DNA of 64,000 bases, taken from assembly GCF_958405895.1 (NCBI RefSeq), contig NZ_CATZAR010000003.1, one strand, 5' to 3'. The notes under the pieces are model-generated. The model ran no database searches. It was not told where the DNA came from and saw nothing but the letters and a program-made list of their open reading frames with translations. Numbering within the stretch: the stretch's first letter is position 1; each line of letters opens with the position of its first letter. The DNA comes from Ralstonia thomasii (GTDB lineage Bacteria > Pseudomonadota > Gammaproteobacteria > Burkholderiales > Burkholderiaceae). Shown here in pieces: positions 35,948-44,701 of the stretch. The position numbers and the translations under genes were made by a program.

Positions 35948-37482
35948 CGCGGCGCGCCCTGGTAGATCCATTGCAGCAGTGCATCGTGCGCGGCTTGGCC
36001 GCCGCTGGCGTTCGGGTGGTTGATCATGCTGACCACCACGAAGCGCTGGCCGTCTTCGCCTTCCACATACCCGGCGATGGCGCGCACGCCGTTGAGTGTG
36101 CCGGTCTTGATCTCGGCATTGCCGGCCACCCCGGCCCGTGTCAGGCGATTGCGCATGGTGCCGTCCACGCCGACAACGGGTAGCGCATCGCGCAGCACGC
36201 CGCCGTTCGGGTTGGCGTCGGCCTGCTGCAGCAGGCGCCCCATGTTGCGTGCGCTGATGCGCTCGGTGCGTGACAGGCCCGAACCGTTCTCCAGCACCAG
36301 CTCCGGCATCGTGAGGTTCTGTTTGGCGAGCCAGCGGTTGATGACCTCGGTCGATTGCCGCACCGATGCGGGCTTGCGCCCGATTTCCGCGCCGATGGTG
36401 AGGAAGAGCTGGCGCGCCATCACGTTGTTCGAATATTTGTCGATGTCGTGCACGACTTCCGACAGCGGCGGGCCGTAGTGCGTGGCCAGCAGAACGGCCT
36501 GACGCGGTACCTTGCCTTCGCGCAAGCCCGGCGTGAAACGCGTCGTGCCACCGGCCTGCTGCCATAGCGCCAGGAAGCCACCCCAGATGAAGTCGGCATG
36601 CGTGAGCGCGGCGATATTGAAGACGCGTTCGCCGCACGCGGCGGCATAACGGCCGCCGAAGCTGGCTATGACATGGCCGTCGGTCTGCGTGGAGATGTTG
36701 GCGCCGGAGGCGGTCTGCCAGTCGCCGCAGCCGCCGCGCGTGGTGCGCAACTGGTTATCGATCTGCAACTGCGCCAGCGGCGGTGATACATCGATGTTGA
36801 CCGCGCCGTTGCCGGCATCCGGCGAGAGCGTGAACGTGAGCGTCTTGAAGGAATACAGCAGCGCGTCGGGCGCGACGTTGTAGGCACGCGCGCTATCGCC
36901 GTCCAGCGGCGGGGCTTCCGACAGGCCGCCCTCGAAATAGGTACGATCCAGCACGATATTGCCGGCCAGTTCATCCACGCCGGCGCGGCGCACCTCGCTC
37001 ACCAGCTTGACGAGTTCTTCGGGAATCAGCTTTGGATCGCCCTGGCCACGCAGGTACAGGTTGCCGTTGAGCGTGCCGTTGACCGGAGCGCTGTCGGCAT
37101 AGGCCGTGGTCTTCCAGCGAAAATCCGGGCCAAGCAGGTCCAGCCCCGCAAAGGTGGTCAGCAGCTTCATGGTCGACGCCGGGTTCATTCCGGCGTCGGC
37201 ATTCCATTGCAGGATGGGCGTGGCGGTGCCGGTGCGGATCACGAACACGCTCACCGCGTCCAGCGGGATACGCGCGCGCGCAAAAGCCAGCGCCACGTTG
37301 GCGGGCAACCCGGCGGGGTTATGCGCAGCCTGGCGTGTCTGCGCGGCGGTAGTGCGCGGTGCCGCCTGGGCCTTGGCTTTCTTGGCGTGCGCCAGCGGCG
37401 AGGCCGCAATGGTCAAGAGCACGGCGCAGGCAAGCGCGCTGCGCGACAGGGTCAGCAAACGGGTCGGACGAATTCGGGCCAT
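35944..37482 (-). CDS. dacB: D-alanyl-D-alanine carboxypeptidase/endopeptidase (PBP4 type)
   Basis: A 512-residue periplasmic class C low-molecular-weight penicillin-binding protein. A signal peptide ends near AHA (about residue 33). Catalytic motifs are S103-T-M-K106 (SxxK), SNN in IDKYSNNVMAR, and KTG in AEIKTGTLNGV. It trims and cleaves peptidoglycan cross-links. The ATG at 37482 begins the signal peptide; the frame continues 29 codons upstream without a good start. Confidence 0.94.
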   Translation of the reverse strand: MARIRPTRLLTLSRSALACAVLLTIAASPLAHAKKAKAQAAPRTTAAQTRQAAHNPAGLPANVALAFARARIPLDAVSVFVIRTGTATPILQWNADAGMNPASTMKLLTTFAGLDLLGPDFRWKTTAYADSAPVNGTLNGNLYLRGQGDPKLIPEELVKLVSEVRRAGVDELAGNIVLDRTYFEGGLSEAPPLDGDSARAYNVAPDALLYSFKTLTFTLSPDAGNGAVNIDVSPPLAQLQIDNQLRTTRGGCGDWQTASGANISTQTDGHVIASFGGRYAAACGERVFNIAALTHADFIWGGFLALWQQAGGTTRFTPGLREGKVPRQAVLLATHYGPPLSEVVHDIDKYSNNVMARQLFLTIGAEIGRKPASVRQSTEVINRWLAKQNLTMPELVLENGSGLSRTERISARNMGRLLQQADANPNGGVLRDALPVVGVDGTMRNRLTRAGVAGNAEIKTGTLNGVRAIAGYVEGEDGQRFVVVSMINHPNASGGQAAHDALLQWIYQGAPR

Positions 37483-37621
37483 CGGCGGGGGGCAGAGTGG
37501 GGCGCACACACATGCGCCAAGTGCAGACGCAGGCATGTTAACGCAGTGGCCCCGCACTTCGGCCGACAAGCAATGGGGCGTTCACCGCCCAATTCTTTGA
37601 GAACTGCCGGTGTGTGACGGC

Positions 37622-38809
37622 TCAGTCATCGGCGCCAACGCGTTTGCGCATGTCGGCCGTGACCGATTGACGCGTACCGGCATAGGCGGCCCAGGGATCG
37701 CCCTTGAGCTTGGCGAGCCGTTCGGGCAGCGTGCGCAGCGTCCACTGGGCAGACGACTGCAGCCCTTCCAGCTCGTCATGGCGGATCGGCACGGACACTG
37801 GCAACCCCGTCCGCGCGCGCACCGAATAGGCGGCCACCGTGCTCGCACCGCGGTTGTTGCGCAGATAGTCGATGAAGATTTTTCCCACGCGGTTCTGCGG
37901 CCCCATCTTGGCGACAAAGCGGTCAGGGAAGGTCGCGGCCATGTGTTGCACCACGGCTTGCGCGAACGTTTTGAGCGTGTCCCAGCCAGCGGCTTCGCGG
38001 CGCGTGAGCGGCACCACCACGTGCATGCCATGCCCACCGCTGGTTTTCAGGAAGGCCTTCAGGCCGAGTTCATCAAGCATGGCCAGCATGAGCTGCGTGG
38101 CCTCGATCACGCGCGCGAAAGGCAGCGCCGGGTCCGGGTCGATATCGAAGACGATGCGGTCGGGTTGTTCGATGCGGTCGGCCAGCGCATTCCACGTGTG
38201 GAACTCCACCGTGCCCATCTGCACCGCGCCGACCAGGGCCTCGGCCGAGTTGATCGCAAGCAGCGACGGATGCCCCGGGTCGAGCGATGGGTCCAGCTGC
38301 GTGATGCCCTGCAGCTTGAGCGCGGCGGAATGCTTCTGGAAGAAGCGCTCGCCGTCGATGCCGTCGGGCGCGCGTACGAGCGATGTCGGGCGGTTGCGAA
38401 GATGCGGCAGCATCCATTCGGCCACACCGGCGTAATAGCGCGCCAGGTCCGCCTTGGTGGTGCCACTGGCTTTCTCGATCACGCGATCCGGATGCGTGAC
38501 GTCCACATCGGCGATGCGTTCGGCACCGGGGCGCACCTTGCGTTCGGCAGCATTCACGGCGCGGGTCTCCTTGCGTGCGGCAGCGCTGGGCGGCTTGGCT
38601 TGTTCACGCACAATGTTGCGCGCGAGTTTGTCGTCACGCAAACCTTGGAACACGGCTTGCCGCACGATGCCTTCGCGCGTCCATTCGGCAAAGGCGATTT
38701 CCGCCACGCGTTCGGGCTTCACCCATTGCACGTCGCGCGCATCGCTGCCGGTGGGCGGGTTGGCGAAGGGCGGCGTGTCGACGGTCAGACCCGTCAGCTC
38801 GTGGTGCAA
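37622..38809 (-). CDS. ligD: LigD polymerase-domain fragment
   Basis: About 395 residues covering the end of the ligase OB region and the whole LigD polymerase/primase domain (about 100-390). Catalytic acidic residues are visible in IVFDIDPDPALPF, with KTSGGHGMHVVVPL and RVGKIFIDYLRNNRGAS also typical. It fills gaps at double-strand breaks in non-homologous end joining. On its own it would have to start at TTG 38809, which has no ribosome binding site, so it is probably not made separately unless translation reinitiates. Confidence 0.75.
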   Translation of the reverse strand: MHHELTGLTVDTPPFANPPTGSDARDVQWVKPERVAEIAFAEWTREGIVRQAVFQGLRDDKLARNIVREQAKPPSAAARKETRAVNAAERKVRPGAERIADVDVTHPDRVIEKASGTTKADLARYYAGVAEWMLPHLRNRPTSLVRAPDGIDGERFFQKHSAALKLQGITQLDPSLDPGHPSLLAINSAEALVGAVQMGTVEFHTWNALADRIEQPDRIVFDIDPDPALPFARVIEATQLMLAMLDELGLKAFLKTSGGHGMHVVVPLTRREAAGWDTLKTFAQAVVQHMAATFPDRFVAKMGPQNRVGKIFIDYLRNNRGASTVAAYSVRARTGLPVSVPIRHDELEGLQSSAQWTLRTLPERLAKLKGDPWAAYAGTRQSVTADMRKRVGADD

Positions 38810-40212
38810 AGCGTGCAGCTCGTCTCGTTGAAGCCCGTGCCGACACGGCCCGCATAGCGCAGCTTGCCCGCGTCGTCATACACGCCGAGCAGCAGGGCAC
38901 CGAAGCCGCTGCGGCTACCCTTGGGCGCACTGTACCCGCCGATCACGAATTCCTGCCGCTGCCCGCATTTGAGCTTGATCCAGGCAGGGCTGCGGCCGGC
39001 CCGGTACGGCGCATCGGCGCGCTTGCCGATCACCCCTTCGAGCGACATGCTGCACGCGGAAGACAGCAAGTCTTCGGGTGCCGCGTGAAATGTCCCTGAG
39101 AAGAGCACCGCTTCGCGGTCCAGGTTGCCCGGGGCGGCATCGAGAATGCGCTCAAGCAGCGCCCGCCGCTCGCGCAACGGCACACCGCGCAAATCCATGC
39201 CGTTGCAGAACGGGATGTCGAACAGGTAGTAGGCAATGTGTTCGGCATGCGCGGTTTCGAAGGCGTTCTGCAGCGCCTGGAAGTCGGGCACGCCGCGCTC
39301 GCCCATCACGACGACTTCGCCGTCGAGCCACGCCTCACGCAGGCCCAGCGCCTGCAGCGTGCGCGCCTGACGCGGCAGCTTGGCCGTCCAGTCGCGGCCG
39401 TTGCGGCTGAACAGGCGCACGGTGTTGCCGTCGATGCGCGCCAGGATGCGGTAGCCGTCGAACTTCACTTCGTAATTCCACTCGCCTTGCCTTGGCGGCG
39501 CATCGACGAGCGTGGCAAGCTGCGGCTCCAGCGTTTTCGGCAACGTGCCGGGCACGGCACCGGCGGGCGGCTGGACTTGTGCCGGATCGGCACGCTGGGC
39601 CTTGCGGCCATCGGCCTTGGCCTTCGGTTTTGCGCCGACGTTCTCTCCGGTGATCACGCTGGCGGGCAGCGCCTGTGTCACGTCGTAGTCGCTCGATGCG
39701 CGCACCTGGTCGTCGCGTTCCTTGATCAGCAGCCACTGTTCTTTCGGATGTCTGCCCGTGCCGTGCAAATGCGTGCGTACCAGCGCCCATGCACCATGCA
39801 GCTTCTCGCCATGGAGGTCGAATTTGAGCTTGCCGTCGCGATAGGCCTTGCGCGGATCGCCATGCGGGCGCCATGTCCCGCGGTCCCACACGATCACGTC
39901 GCCGCCGCCGTATTGTCCTTCGGGGATATGGCCTTCGAAATCCGCGTAGTCCAGCGGGTGGTCTTCAACATGTACCGCGAGGCGCTTGTCGGCGGGGTCC
40001 AGGCTCGGGCCCTTGGGGACGGCCCAGCTCTTGAGCGTACCGTCGAGTTCGAGCCGGAAGTCGTAATGCAGCCGCGTGGCGTCGTGCTTCTGGATCACGA
40101 AGTGCAGGGCGCCATGGTCACGCTGCTCGTCGGCTTTGCGGCGCGCGCCGGCGGGTTCCTGGGTCTGCGTGAAATCGCGCTTGCGGCGGTAGTCGGCGAG
40201 ATGGCGCGGCAT
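38794..40212 (-). CDS. ligD: LigD phosphoesterase and ligase fragment
   Basis: A 472-residue product. Residues about 35-180 are the 3'-phosphoesterase domain (HFVIQKHDATRLHYDFRLE, HPLDYADFEGHIPEGQYGGG in two parts). Residues about 225-450 are the ATP-dependent ligase, with the adenylated lysine K250 in YEVKFDGYR, DGEVVV and GVIGKRADAPYRAGRS. The frame then ends 11 residues after GFNET in a non-homologous tail (SCTLCTTS). The OB fold is truncated, so ligation may be impaired. Confidence 0.8.
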   Translation of the reverse strand: MPRHLADYRRKRDFTQTQEPAGARRKADEQRDHGALHFVIQKHDATRLHYDFRLELDGTLKSWAVPKGPSLDPADKRLAVHVEDHPLDYADFEGHIPEGQYGGGDVIVWDRGTWRPHGDPRKAYRDGKLKFDLHGEKLHGAWALVRTHLHGTGRHPKEQWLLIKERDDQVRASSDYDVTQALPASVITGENVGAKPKAKADGRKAQRADPAQVQPPAGAVPGTLPKTLEPQLATLVDAPPRQGEWNYEVKFDGYRILARIDGNTVRLFSRNGRDWTAKLPRQARTLQALGLREAWLDGEVVVMGERGVPDFQALQNAFETAHAEHIAYYLFDIPFCNGMDLRGVPLRERRALLERILDAAPGNLDREAVLFSGTFHAAPEDLLSSACSMSLEGVIGKRADAPYRAGRSPAWIKLKCGQRQEFVIGGYSAPKGSRSGFGALLLGVYDDAGKLRYAGRVGTGFNETSCTLCTTS

Positions 40213-40230
40213 GGCGTCGGCTCCGTCGTG

Positions 40231-41145
40231 TTAGGCGCGCTTGCGCGTGGTGGTCTTGCGCGCCGTCTTGGATGCGGCTTTGCGGGGTGCCCGCTTGCGC
40301 GGGGCAGGCTCTTCCTGCGCTTTGTCGTTGGAGGCATCTTTGCCCTCGCCACGCTTGGCGAGGCTCTGGCGCAGCAGGTCGGTCAGGTCGATCACATTGC
40401 CGCTGCGCGGTGCAGCGGTTTCGGCCTCCATCGGCTCGACGGACTCCGTGCGGCCTTCGCGCACCTTGCGATCGACCAATGCCAGGATGTCGTCGCGGAA
40501 GGTGTCGTGGTACTCGGCAGGGTCGCACGTGCCGCTCATGTCGTCGATCAGCTTTTCAGCCATGTCGATCTCCTTGGCCGTGAGCTCGGCGGCCTTGGCC
40601 CCTTCTTCTGGTACATCGAGTTCGGACCAGTCGCGCACTTCGTTGGACCAGCGCAGCGTATGCAGCACGAGCACAGGCCCCATCGGGATCAGTGCGGCCA
40701 GATGCTGCTTGGTGTGCAGCACGACGTTGGCGACGCCAATCTTCTGCGAGCGCGTCAATGCCTCGCGCAGCAGCGCGTAGACTTTTTCGCCGCGCAGGTC
40801 GGGCGCAAGAAAGTACGGCGTATCGAGATACAGAAACGGAATCTCCGCCGCATCCACGAAGGTCAGCAAATCGACCGTTTGCGTCGAGGCCGGGTTAGCG
40901 GCCCGGATGTCCTCGTCGGTCAGGATCACGTAGCGGTCTTTCTCATAGGCGTAGCCGCGCACGATCTGCTCGCGCGGCACTTCTTTGCCGGTGGTCTTGT
41001 TGATGCGCTTATAGCCGACGCGGTCCATGGTGCGGCGGTCGAGCCAGTCGAAGTCGAGGTCGTCGCTGCGGGTGGCCGGATACAGCGCAACGGGAATATG
41101 GACGAGGCCGAAGCTCACGGCGCCCTTCCAGATCACACGGGGCAT
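40231..41145 (-). CDS. ku: DNA end-binding protein Ku
   Basis: A 304-residue bacterial Ku homodimer subunit. It opens with MPRVIWKGAVSFGLVHIPVA and has the Ku core with HTLRWSNEVRD and a Lys/Arg/Ala-rich C-terminal tail (about 270-304) that binds DNA and LigD. Ku holds broken ends and recruits LigD. The ATG at 41145 has GGGAG upstream. ligD follows 18 bases later in the same operon. Confidence 0.95.
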   Translation of the reverse strand: MPRVIWKGAVSFGLVHIPVALYPATRSDDLDFDWLDRRTMDRVGYKRINKTTGKEVPREQIVRGYAYEKDRYVILTDEDIRAANPASTQTVDLLTFVDAAEIPFLYLDTPYFLAPDLRGEKVYALLREALTRSQKIGVANVVLHTKQHLAALIPMGPVLVLHTLRWSNEVRDWSELDVPEEGAKAAELTAKEIDMAEKLIDDMSGTCDPAEYHDTFRDDILALVDRKVREGRTESVEPMEAETAAPRSGNVIDLTDLLRQSLAKRGEGKDASNDKAQEEPAPRKRAPRKAASKTARKTTTRKRA

Positions 41146-41298
41146 GGCAGGTCTCCCGATGCGGTGGTTGCGAGCGTGGTGACGCAAGCCGCATACCTGC
41201 CTGGCGCAGGGCGGCGTCATACGTTCATCAGCCGGGCGCGGTAGCATGGTGGCTTTTCGGCGCGACGCATGCGCCCGCGTTTTTCTCAGTTGTCCTTC

Positions 41299-42483
41299 AT
41301 GACTTCCGAATACGTCCAATCCGCCGGCGCCTTGCAGCCCCGCCGTCTTCCTCTGTCGGCGCGCGCAGCGACGATGGCGCTCTTTTTCGCCAACGGTGCA
41401 ACGTTTGCGACGTGGGGCATCCACATTCCAACGGTGAAGGCGCGGTTCGGGCTGTCCGAGGCGTCGCTGTCGTTGGCGATGTTCATGGTGGCCGCGGGCG
41501 CCATCGTTGCGATGAAGTTTGCAGGCCAGTGGGCGGCGCGCGTCGGCACGCGGCGCGCAAGCGTCCAGGGCGGCGTGGCATTTGGTGTCATGACCGGGCT
41601 CCTCATGTTGATGCCGAGCTACCCGGCGCTGCTGGCCGTGCTGCTGCTGTTTGGCATCACCAATGCCGGTTTCGACGTGGCCATCAATGCGCAGGCCGCC
41701 ACGGTAGAGGCGAATCACCACAAGCCGATCATCTCTTCGCTACACGGCATGTTCAGCCTGGGCGGAATGGCGGGCGCAGCGGTGGGCGGCGTGCTGCTGG
41801 AACTGGGCGTGCCGCCGGCCGTGCATTGCGGCGGCATGGCGCTCGTCACCATGGCGGCCGCCTTGTGTGCCGGCCCGTTCATGCTGCCCGATCACGTGCA
41901 CGCAGAAGGCGAACCGGCACATCCGACCACGGGGCGCACGCTGTTCCTGCTCGGCGTGCTGGCCTTCCTGGGGCTGGTCGGCGAAGGCGCGATGTACGAC
42001 TGGACGACCGTGTACATGCGCGAGATCGCGCAATCGCCCGAAGCCATTGCCAGCGCCGGGTACGCCGCGTTTTCGGGCGGGATGGCGCTCGCGCGCTTCA
42101 GCGGCGATCTCGCACGCGGGCGCTGGGGCAACAAGCATGTGCTTGGCGCCAGTGGCGTGCTTGCAACGGGCGGGATTTTGCTTGCACTGTTGTGGCCCGC
42201 ACCCATGGCTGTCCTGACAGGCTTTGCGCTGATGGGCGTGGGCGCCGCCAACATGGTGCCGATCTTCTTCATCACCGCGTCCCGCTTGCCCGGCGTGCCG
42301 GCCGCCGAAGGCATTGCCGCCGTGGCGCGCTTTGCCTACGTGGGCTTGCTGATCGGTCCGGTCATCATCGGGTTGATTGCGCATCGCTCCGACCTGCGCT
42401 GGGGGCTGTCGGTGGTGGCGCTCACCATGGCGTTGATTGCCGTGATGGGCCCGCGTGCGATCCGCCAGCCGGAACGTCGCTGA
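41299..42483 (+). CDS. MFS transporter (YbjJ-like)
   Basis: A 394-residue major facilitator with 12 helices. The segment FANGATFATWGIHIPTVKARFG and ALLLFGITNAGFDVAINAQA resemble the YbjJ/inner-membrane MFS branch with no confirmed substrate. The frame opens 10 codons earlier, but ATG 41299 is the more likely start. It is divergent from ku. Confidence 0.85.
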   Translation: MTSEYVQSAGALQPRRLPLSARAATMALFFANGATFATWGIHIPTVKARFGLSEASLSLAMFMVAAGAIVAMKFAGQWAARVGTRRASVQGGVAFGVMTGLLMLMPSYPALLAVLLLFGITNAGFDVAINAQAATVEANHHKPIISSLHGMFSLGGMAGAAVGGVLLELGVPPAVHCGGMALVTMAAALCAGPFMLPDHVHAEGEPAHPTTGRTLFLLGVLAFLGLVGEGAMYDWTTVYMREIAQSPEAIASAGYAAFSGGMALARFSGDLARGRWGNKHVLGASGVLATGGILLALLWPAPMAVLTGFALMGVGAANMVPIFFITASRLPGVPAAEGIAAVARFAYVGLLIGPVIIGLIAHRSDLRWGLSVVALTMALIAVMGPRAIRQPERR

Positions 42484-42535
42484 CTGAGCCGCACTTCAGC
42501 ACGTATCTGCCCAAAAAATATGCAGTTCCTGCGCG

Positions 42536-42564
42536 TTGACTTTCCTGTGCGCTTGCCATAGCGT
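42536..42564 (+). promoter_or_regulatory. Putative promoter of the repeat-protein gene
   Basis: TTGACT at 42536-42541 matches -35 in 5 of 6 positions; a weak -10 (TAGCGT, 42559-42564) follows 17 bases on. It lies 127 bases before the start of the repeat protein. Confidence 0.4.
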
Positions 42565-42690
42565 ACGACGAGGAGAGGGGGTTTCCCGGCGCCGTCGCCA
42601 ACGTGCCAGTTGCGCAATGACATCGGGATGCGTTCAAAACGAGGCTGCGCTATCAGCCAGCCCAAACGACCCATAGGAAAGGAGCTTCAG

Positions 42691-43080
42691 ATGCCGTACA
42701 AACGTCTTACCCTCGTGGCAGCGGTAGCTGTCGTGGCAGCCATCGGCACCGTAGCCCACGCGCAGACCGACCAGAAGAAGTTCGACCCCTACAGCCAAGG
42801 CGCAAAAGTCGGCGACAAGTTTGACCCGTACCAACAGGGTGCGAAGGCCGGCGACAAGTTCGACCCGTATTCGCAGGGCGCCAACAAGAACGACAGCACC
42901 GCCAGCGCGCTCAACCCCGGCGCCCAGCCGGCCAATGTCGAGAAGGGCAAGTACGACACGTACACCCAGGGCGCCAAGTCCGGTGAGAAGTTCGATCCAT
43001 ATAGCCAGGGTGCGAAGGCCGGTGGCAAGTTTGACCCGTACAGCGAGGGCGCCAACAAGAAGGACGCGCCCAAGCAGTAA
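42691..43080 (+). CDS. Secreted protein with six 13-residue FDPYSQGAK repeats
   Basis: A 129-residue protein of unknown function. Signal peptide 1-24 (ending VAHA). The mature part has repeats of the form KFDPYSQGAKxGD starting at residues 30, 43, 56 and again at 87, 100, 113: two blocks of three with an exact 13-residue period, separated by a linker rich in Asn, Ala and Pro. The mature protein is very hydrophilic, with many Lys, Asp and Gly. AAAGGAG precedes the ATG. A terminator follows at 43107. It may be a stress, matrix or surface protein; I do not recognise a named family. Confidence 0.85.
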   Translation: MPYKRLTLVAAVAVVAAIGTVAHAQTDQKKFDPYSQGAKVGDKFDPYQQGAKAGDKFDPYSQGANKNDSTASALNPGAQPANVEKGKYDTYTQGAKSGEKFDPYSQGAKAGGKFDPYSEGANKKDAPKQ

Positions 43081-43084
43081 GCCC

Positions 43085-43915
43085 ATGCTCAATGGGTTCA
43101 TGAAGACGCTGATGCATCACCCGATGCATCGGCGTTTTTCTTTATGGAACGCCGCCGCAGCCGTGGCGGCGATTGCATTGGCGTGGCCTGTGCATGCAGC
43201 GGGGCTGTGCTCCGCGCCATGGGTGCACGACGGTAGCCGCGTGCGCCTGGACGGCAACGGCGAGACGCCGATGATCGTCGAGTTCACGCTCCACGATGTC
43301 AGCCGCGACATGCAGGACGGCTGCGAGATCGGCCTGCACATCTACGCCAAATCGGGCCTCGTAGCGCTGGGCGGCCGGCCGATCGAGACGGTGCAGGAGC
43401 ACCAGCTGCTGGTGGACGAAGCCGGCGTGGTCACACGCATCGTCAGCATCAATGGCCGCGTGTTTGCGCAAAGCGAACATGCCGATCTGGTCGGCACCGT
43501 GAGCACGGCCATCTCGGGCATGTTCCTGTATGGCGCCGGCTTGGCGCCCGAAGCCCAGATGCTGCCGGGCGATACGTATGAATCGAGCTTCGACTTCGAT
43601 GTGGTGTCGCCGCGGCTGGGGATCTCTGTGGGGCGCATGCGGGCCGAGCGCGCCAAGGTGGAGGTGTCGGAGCGGGAGGTCGGGCCACCGCAGCCGATGA
43701 ACACCGTGGTCGGCCAGTTGCAGTGCCGGCCGATCCGCTACACGCGCACCGCGCGCCTCGGGGTGCTGCGGCTGGGCAATGAAACGCTCGAGCCTGACCC
43801 CACTGTTGCCCACATCACTGATTGGTATTGCCCCGAAGCGGCCGTCGTGATGCGCCAGGAGGTTGAGCAGCACGGCCAGACGCAGGTGATCGACGTGGTC
43901 GAACTCAAGCGCTAA
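43085..43915 (+). CDS. Exported protein of unknown function
   Basis: A 276-residue protein. After a basic N-terminus a hydrophobic segment (about 20-38, ending WPVHA) forms a signal peptide. The mature part (about 40-276) is mostly beta-rich with two Cys near the start (GLCSAPW and QDGCEIG) and two near the end (LQCRP and DWYCPEA), perhaps in disulfides. I do not recognise the family; DUF3108-like outer-membrane-associated proteins are a weak comparison. The ATG at 43085 is 5 bases after the repeat gene, and its first codons lie over a terminator hairpin. The end overlaps the convergent DUF1045 gene by 11 bases. Confidence 0.7.
   Translation: MLNGFMKTLMHHPMHRRFSLWNAAAAVAAIALAWPVHAAGLCSAPWVHDGSRVRLDGNGETPMIVEFTLHDVSRDMQDGCEIGLHIYAKSGLVALGGRPIETVQEHQLLVDEAGVVTRIVSINGRVFAQSEHADLVGTVSTAISGMFLYGAGLAPEAQMLPGDTYESSFDFDVVSPRLGISVGRMRAERAKVEVSEREVGPPQPMNTVVGQLQCRPIRYTRTARLGVLRLGNETLEPDPTVAHITDWYCPEAAVVMRQEVEQHGQTQVIDVVELKR
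43107..43142 (+). terminator. Terminator after the repeat gene, inside the next coding start
   Basis: A 12-bp stem (CGCTGATGCATC with GATGCATCGGCG, one G-U pair) with loop ACCC is followed by TTTTTCTTT. This has every mark of an intrinsic terminator, but it lies within the predicted first 20 codons of the 43085 gene. Confidence 0.8.
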
Positions 43916-44693
43916 GCGCGCTCTGCGCAGCGTCGAAGTCTTCGGTGCTGCCATCAAACCGGTACACACGTGCCACCGTGAACGGTGCTTCCGGGGCAGC
44001 TTGCGAGAACAAGGCAATGTGGTCGATGGGCATGGCGGCTGGCAGCACCATGCGCGTGGCTTCCAGTGCGCGATAGCACGCGAGCTGCTCGGCATGGTCG
44101 AGCCGGCCGGTCAGCGTGACGTGGAACGTGAACGTATCAAACACATACGGATAACCCCAGCGCTGAAGATGGCGCTCCTGCGCATCTGACAGGCCGGTGC
44201 GGCGGCGGCGCGCGAGTTCAGTGGGGGGTGGGGGTGCGCGGAAGGCGTCGAACTCGCCGACGCACGCGTCGGCGAACTGGTGGAGCGTGTCGCGGGCGGG
44301 ATCGCCGTGACGCAGCCTCCAAGCCAAGAAGCCGCGCAGCGTCTGCAAGGCGGGCTCGATCGCAAAGGCTTGCTGCTGCTGTGCAAAGCGGCGCAGCGCG
44401 GCGTCCAGCTCATCGACGGTGCGATCGGTTGCCAGGCGGAACGGCGGCTTGAACGTGGCGTGCAGGCCGTACTGACGCGGCGCTTCGGTCCAGCGGTCGA
44501 GCGTGGCGAGATCGATGCCGGCTTCACAGGCAAACGCTTCGCGCTGATCTGCGGAGATGGCGGTGTTGGTGCGCGCGCAGCGGCCGAGCCACCGTGTGCC
44601 CAGCCCGTACCACGGCTCGGGCGGCAGCAGGTAGAGCGCGTATCGCCAGGCCGCCGGTATCGATGACGATAAGGGTGCCCGCGCCTGCTCCAT
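43905..44693 (-). CDS. DUF1045 protein, phosphonate-metabolism 2H phosphoesterase-like
   Basis: A 262-residue protein matching DUF1045, a family in phosphonate gene clusters that has the two HxT motifs of 2H phosphoesterases, here HATF (near residue 80) and HVTL (in TFHVTLTGRLD). Its exact reaction in C-P lyase pathways is not well established; the 2H fold suggests action on a cyclic phosphate. It lies 8 bases after phnM in one operon. Confidence 0.85.
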   Translation of the reverse strand: MEQARAPLSSSIPAAWRYALYLLPPEPWYGLGTRWLGRCARTNTAISADQREAFACEAGIDLATLDRWTEAPRQYGLHATFKPPFRLATDRTVDELDAALRRFAQQQQAFAIEPALQTLRGFLAWRLRHGDPARDTLHQFADACVGEFDAFRAPPPPTELARRRRTGLSDAQERHLQRWGYPYVFDTFTFHVTLTGRLDHAEQLACYRALEATRMVLPAAMPIDHIALFSQAAPEAPFTVARVYRFDGSTEDFDAAQSALSA

Positions 44694-44701
44694 GGTGTTG
44701 T

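Larger units (their letters stand above)
37622..40212 (-). pseudogene. ligD: ATP-dependent DNA ligase LigD, split by a one-base frameshift
   Basis: Two adjacent minus-strand frames together make a complete LigD in the order phosphoesterase, ligase, polymerase. The first frame stops at 38794; the second is open from before 38809. They overlap, and the frame relation needs one missing base near 38819-38821, where GAG ACG should be followed by another base before AGCTGCAC to continue as ELHALHHELTGL. Restoring it would give about 860 residues, a normal length. It may be a true mutation or a sequencing error. It lies 18 bases after ku. Confidence 0.8.

Noticed and set aside
39238..41244. 668-codon open frame on the plus strand
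   Set aside because: It is antisense to ligD and ku; the encoded sequence has no domain features.
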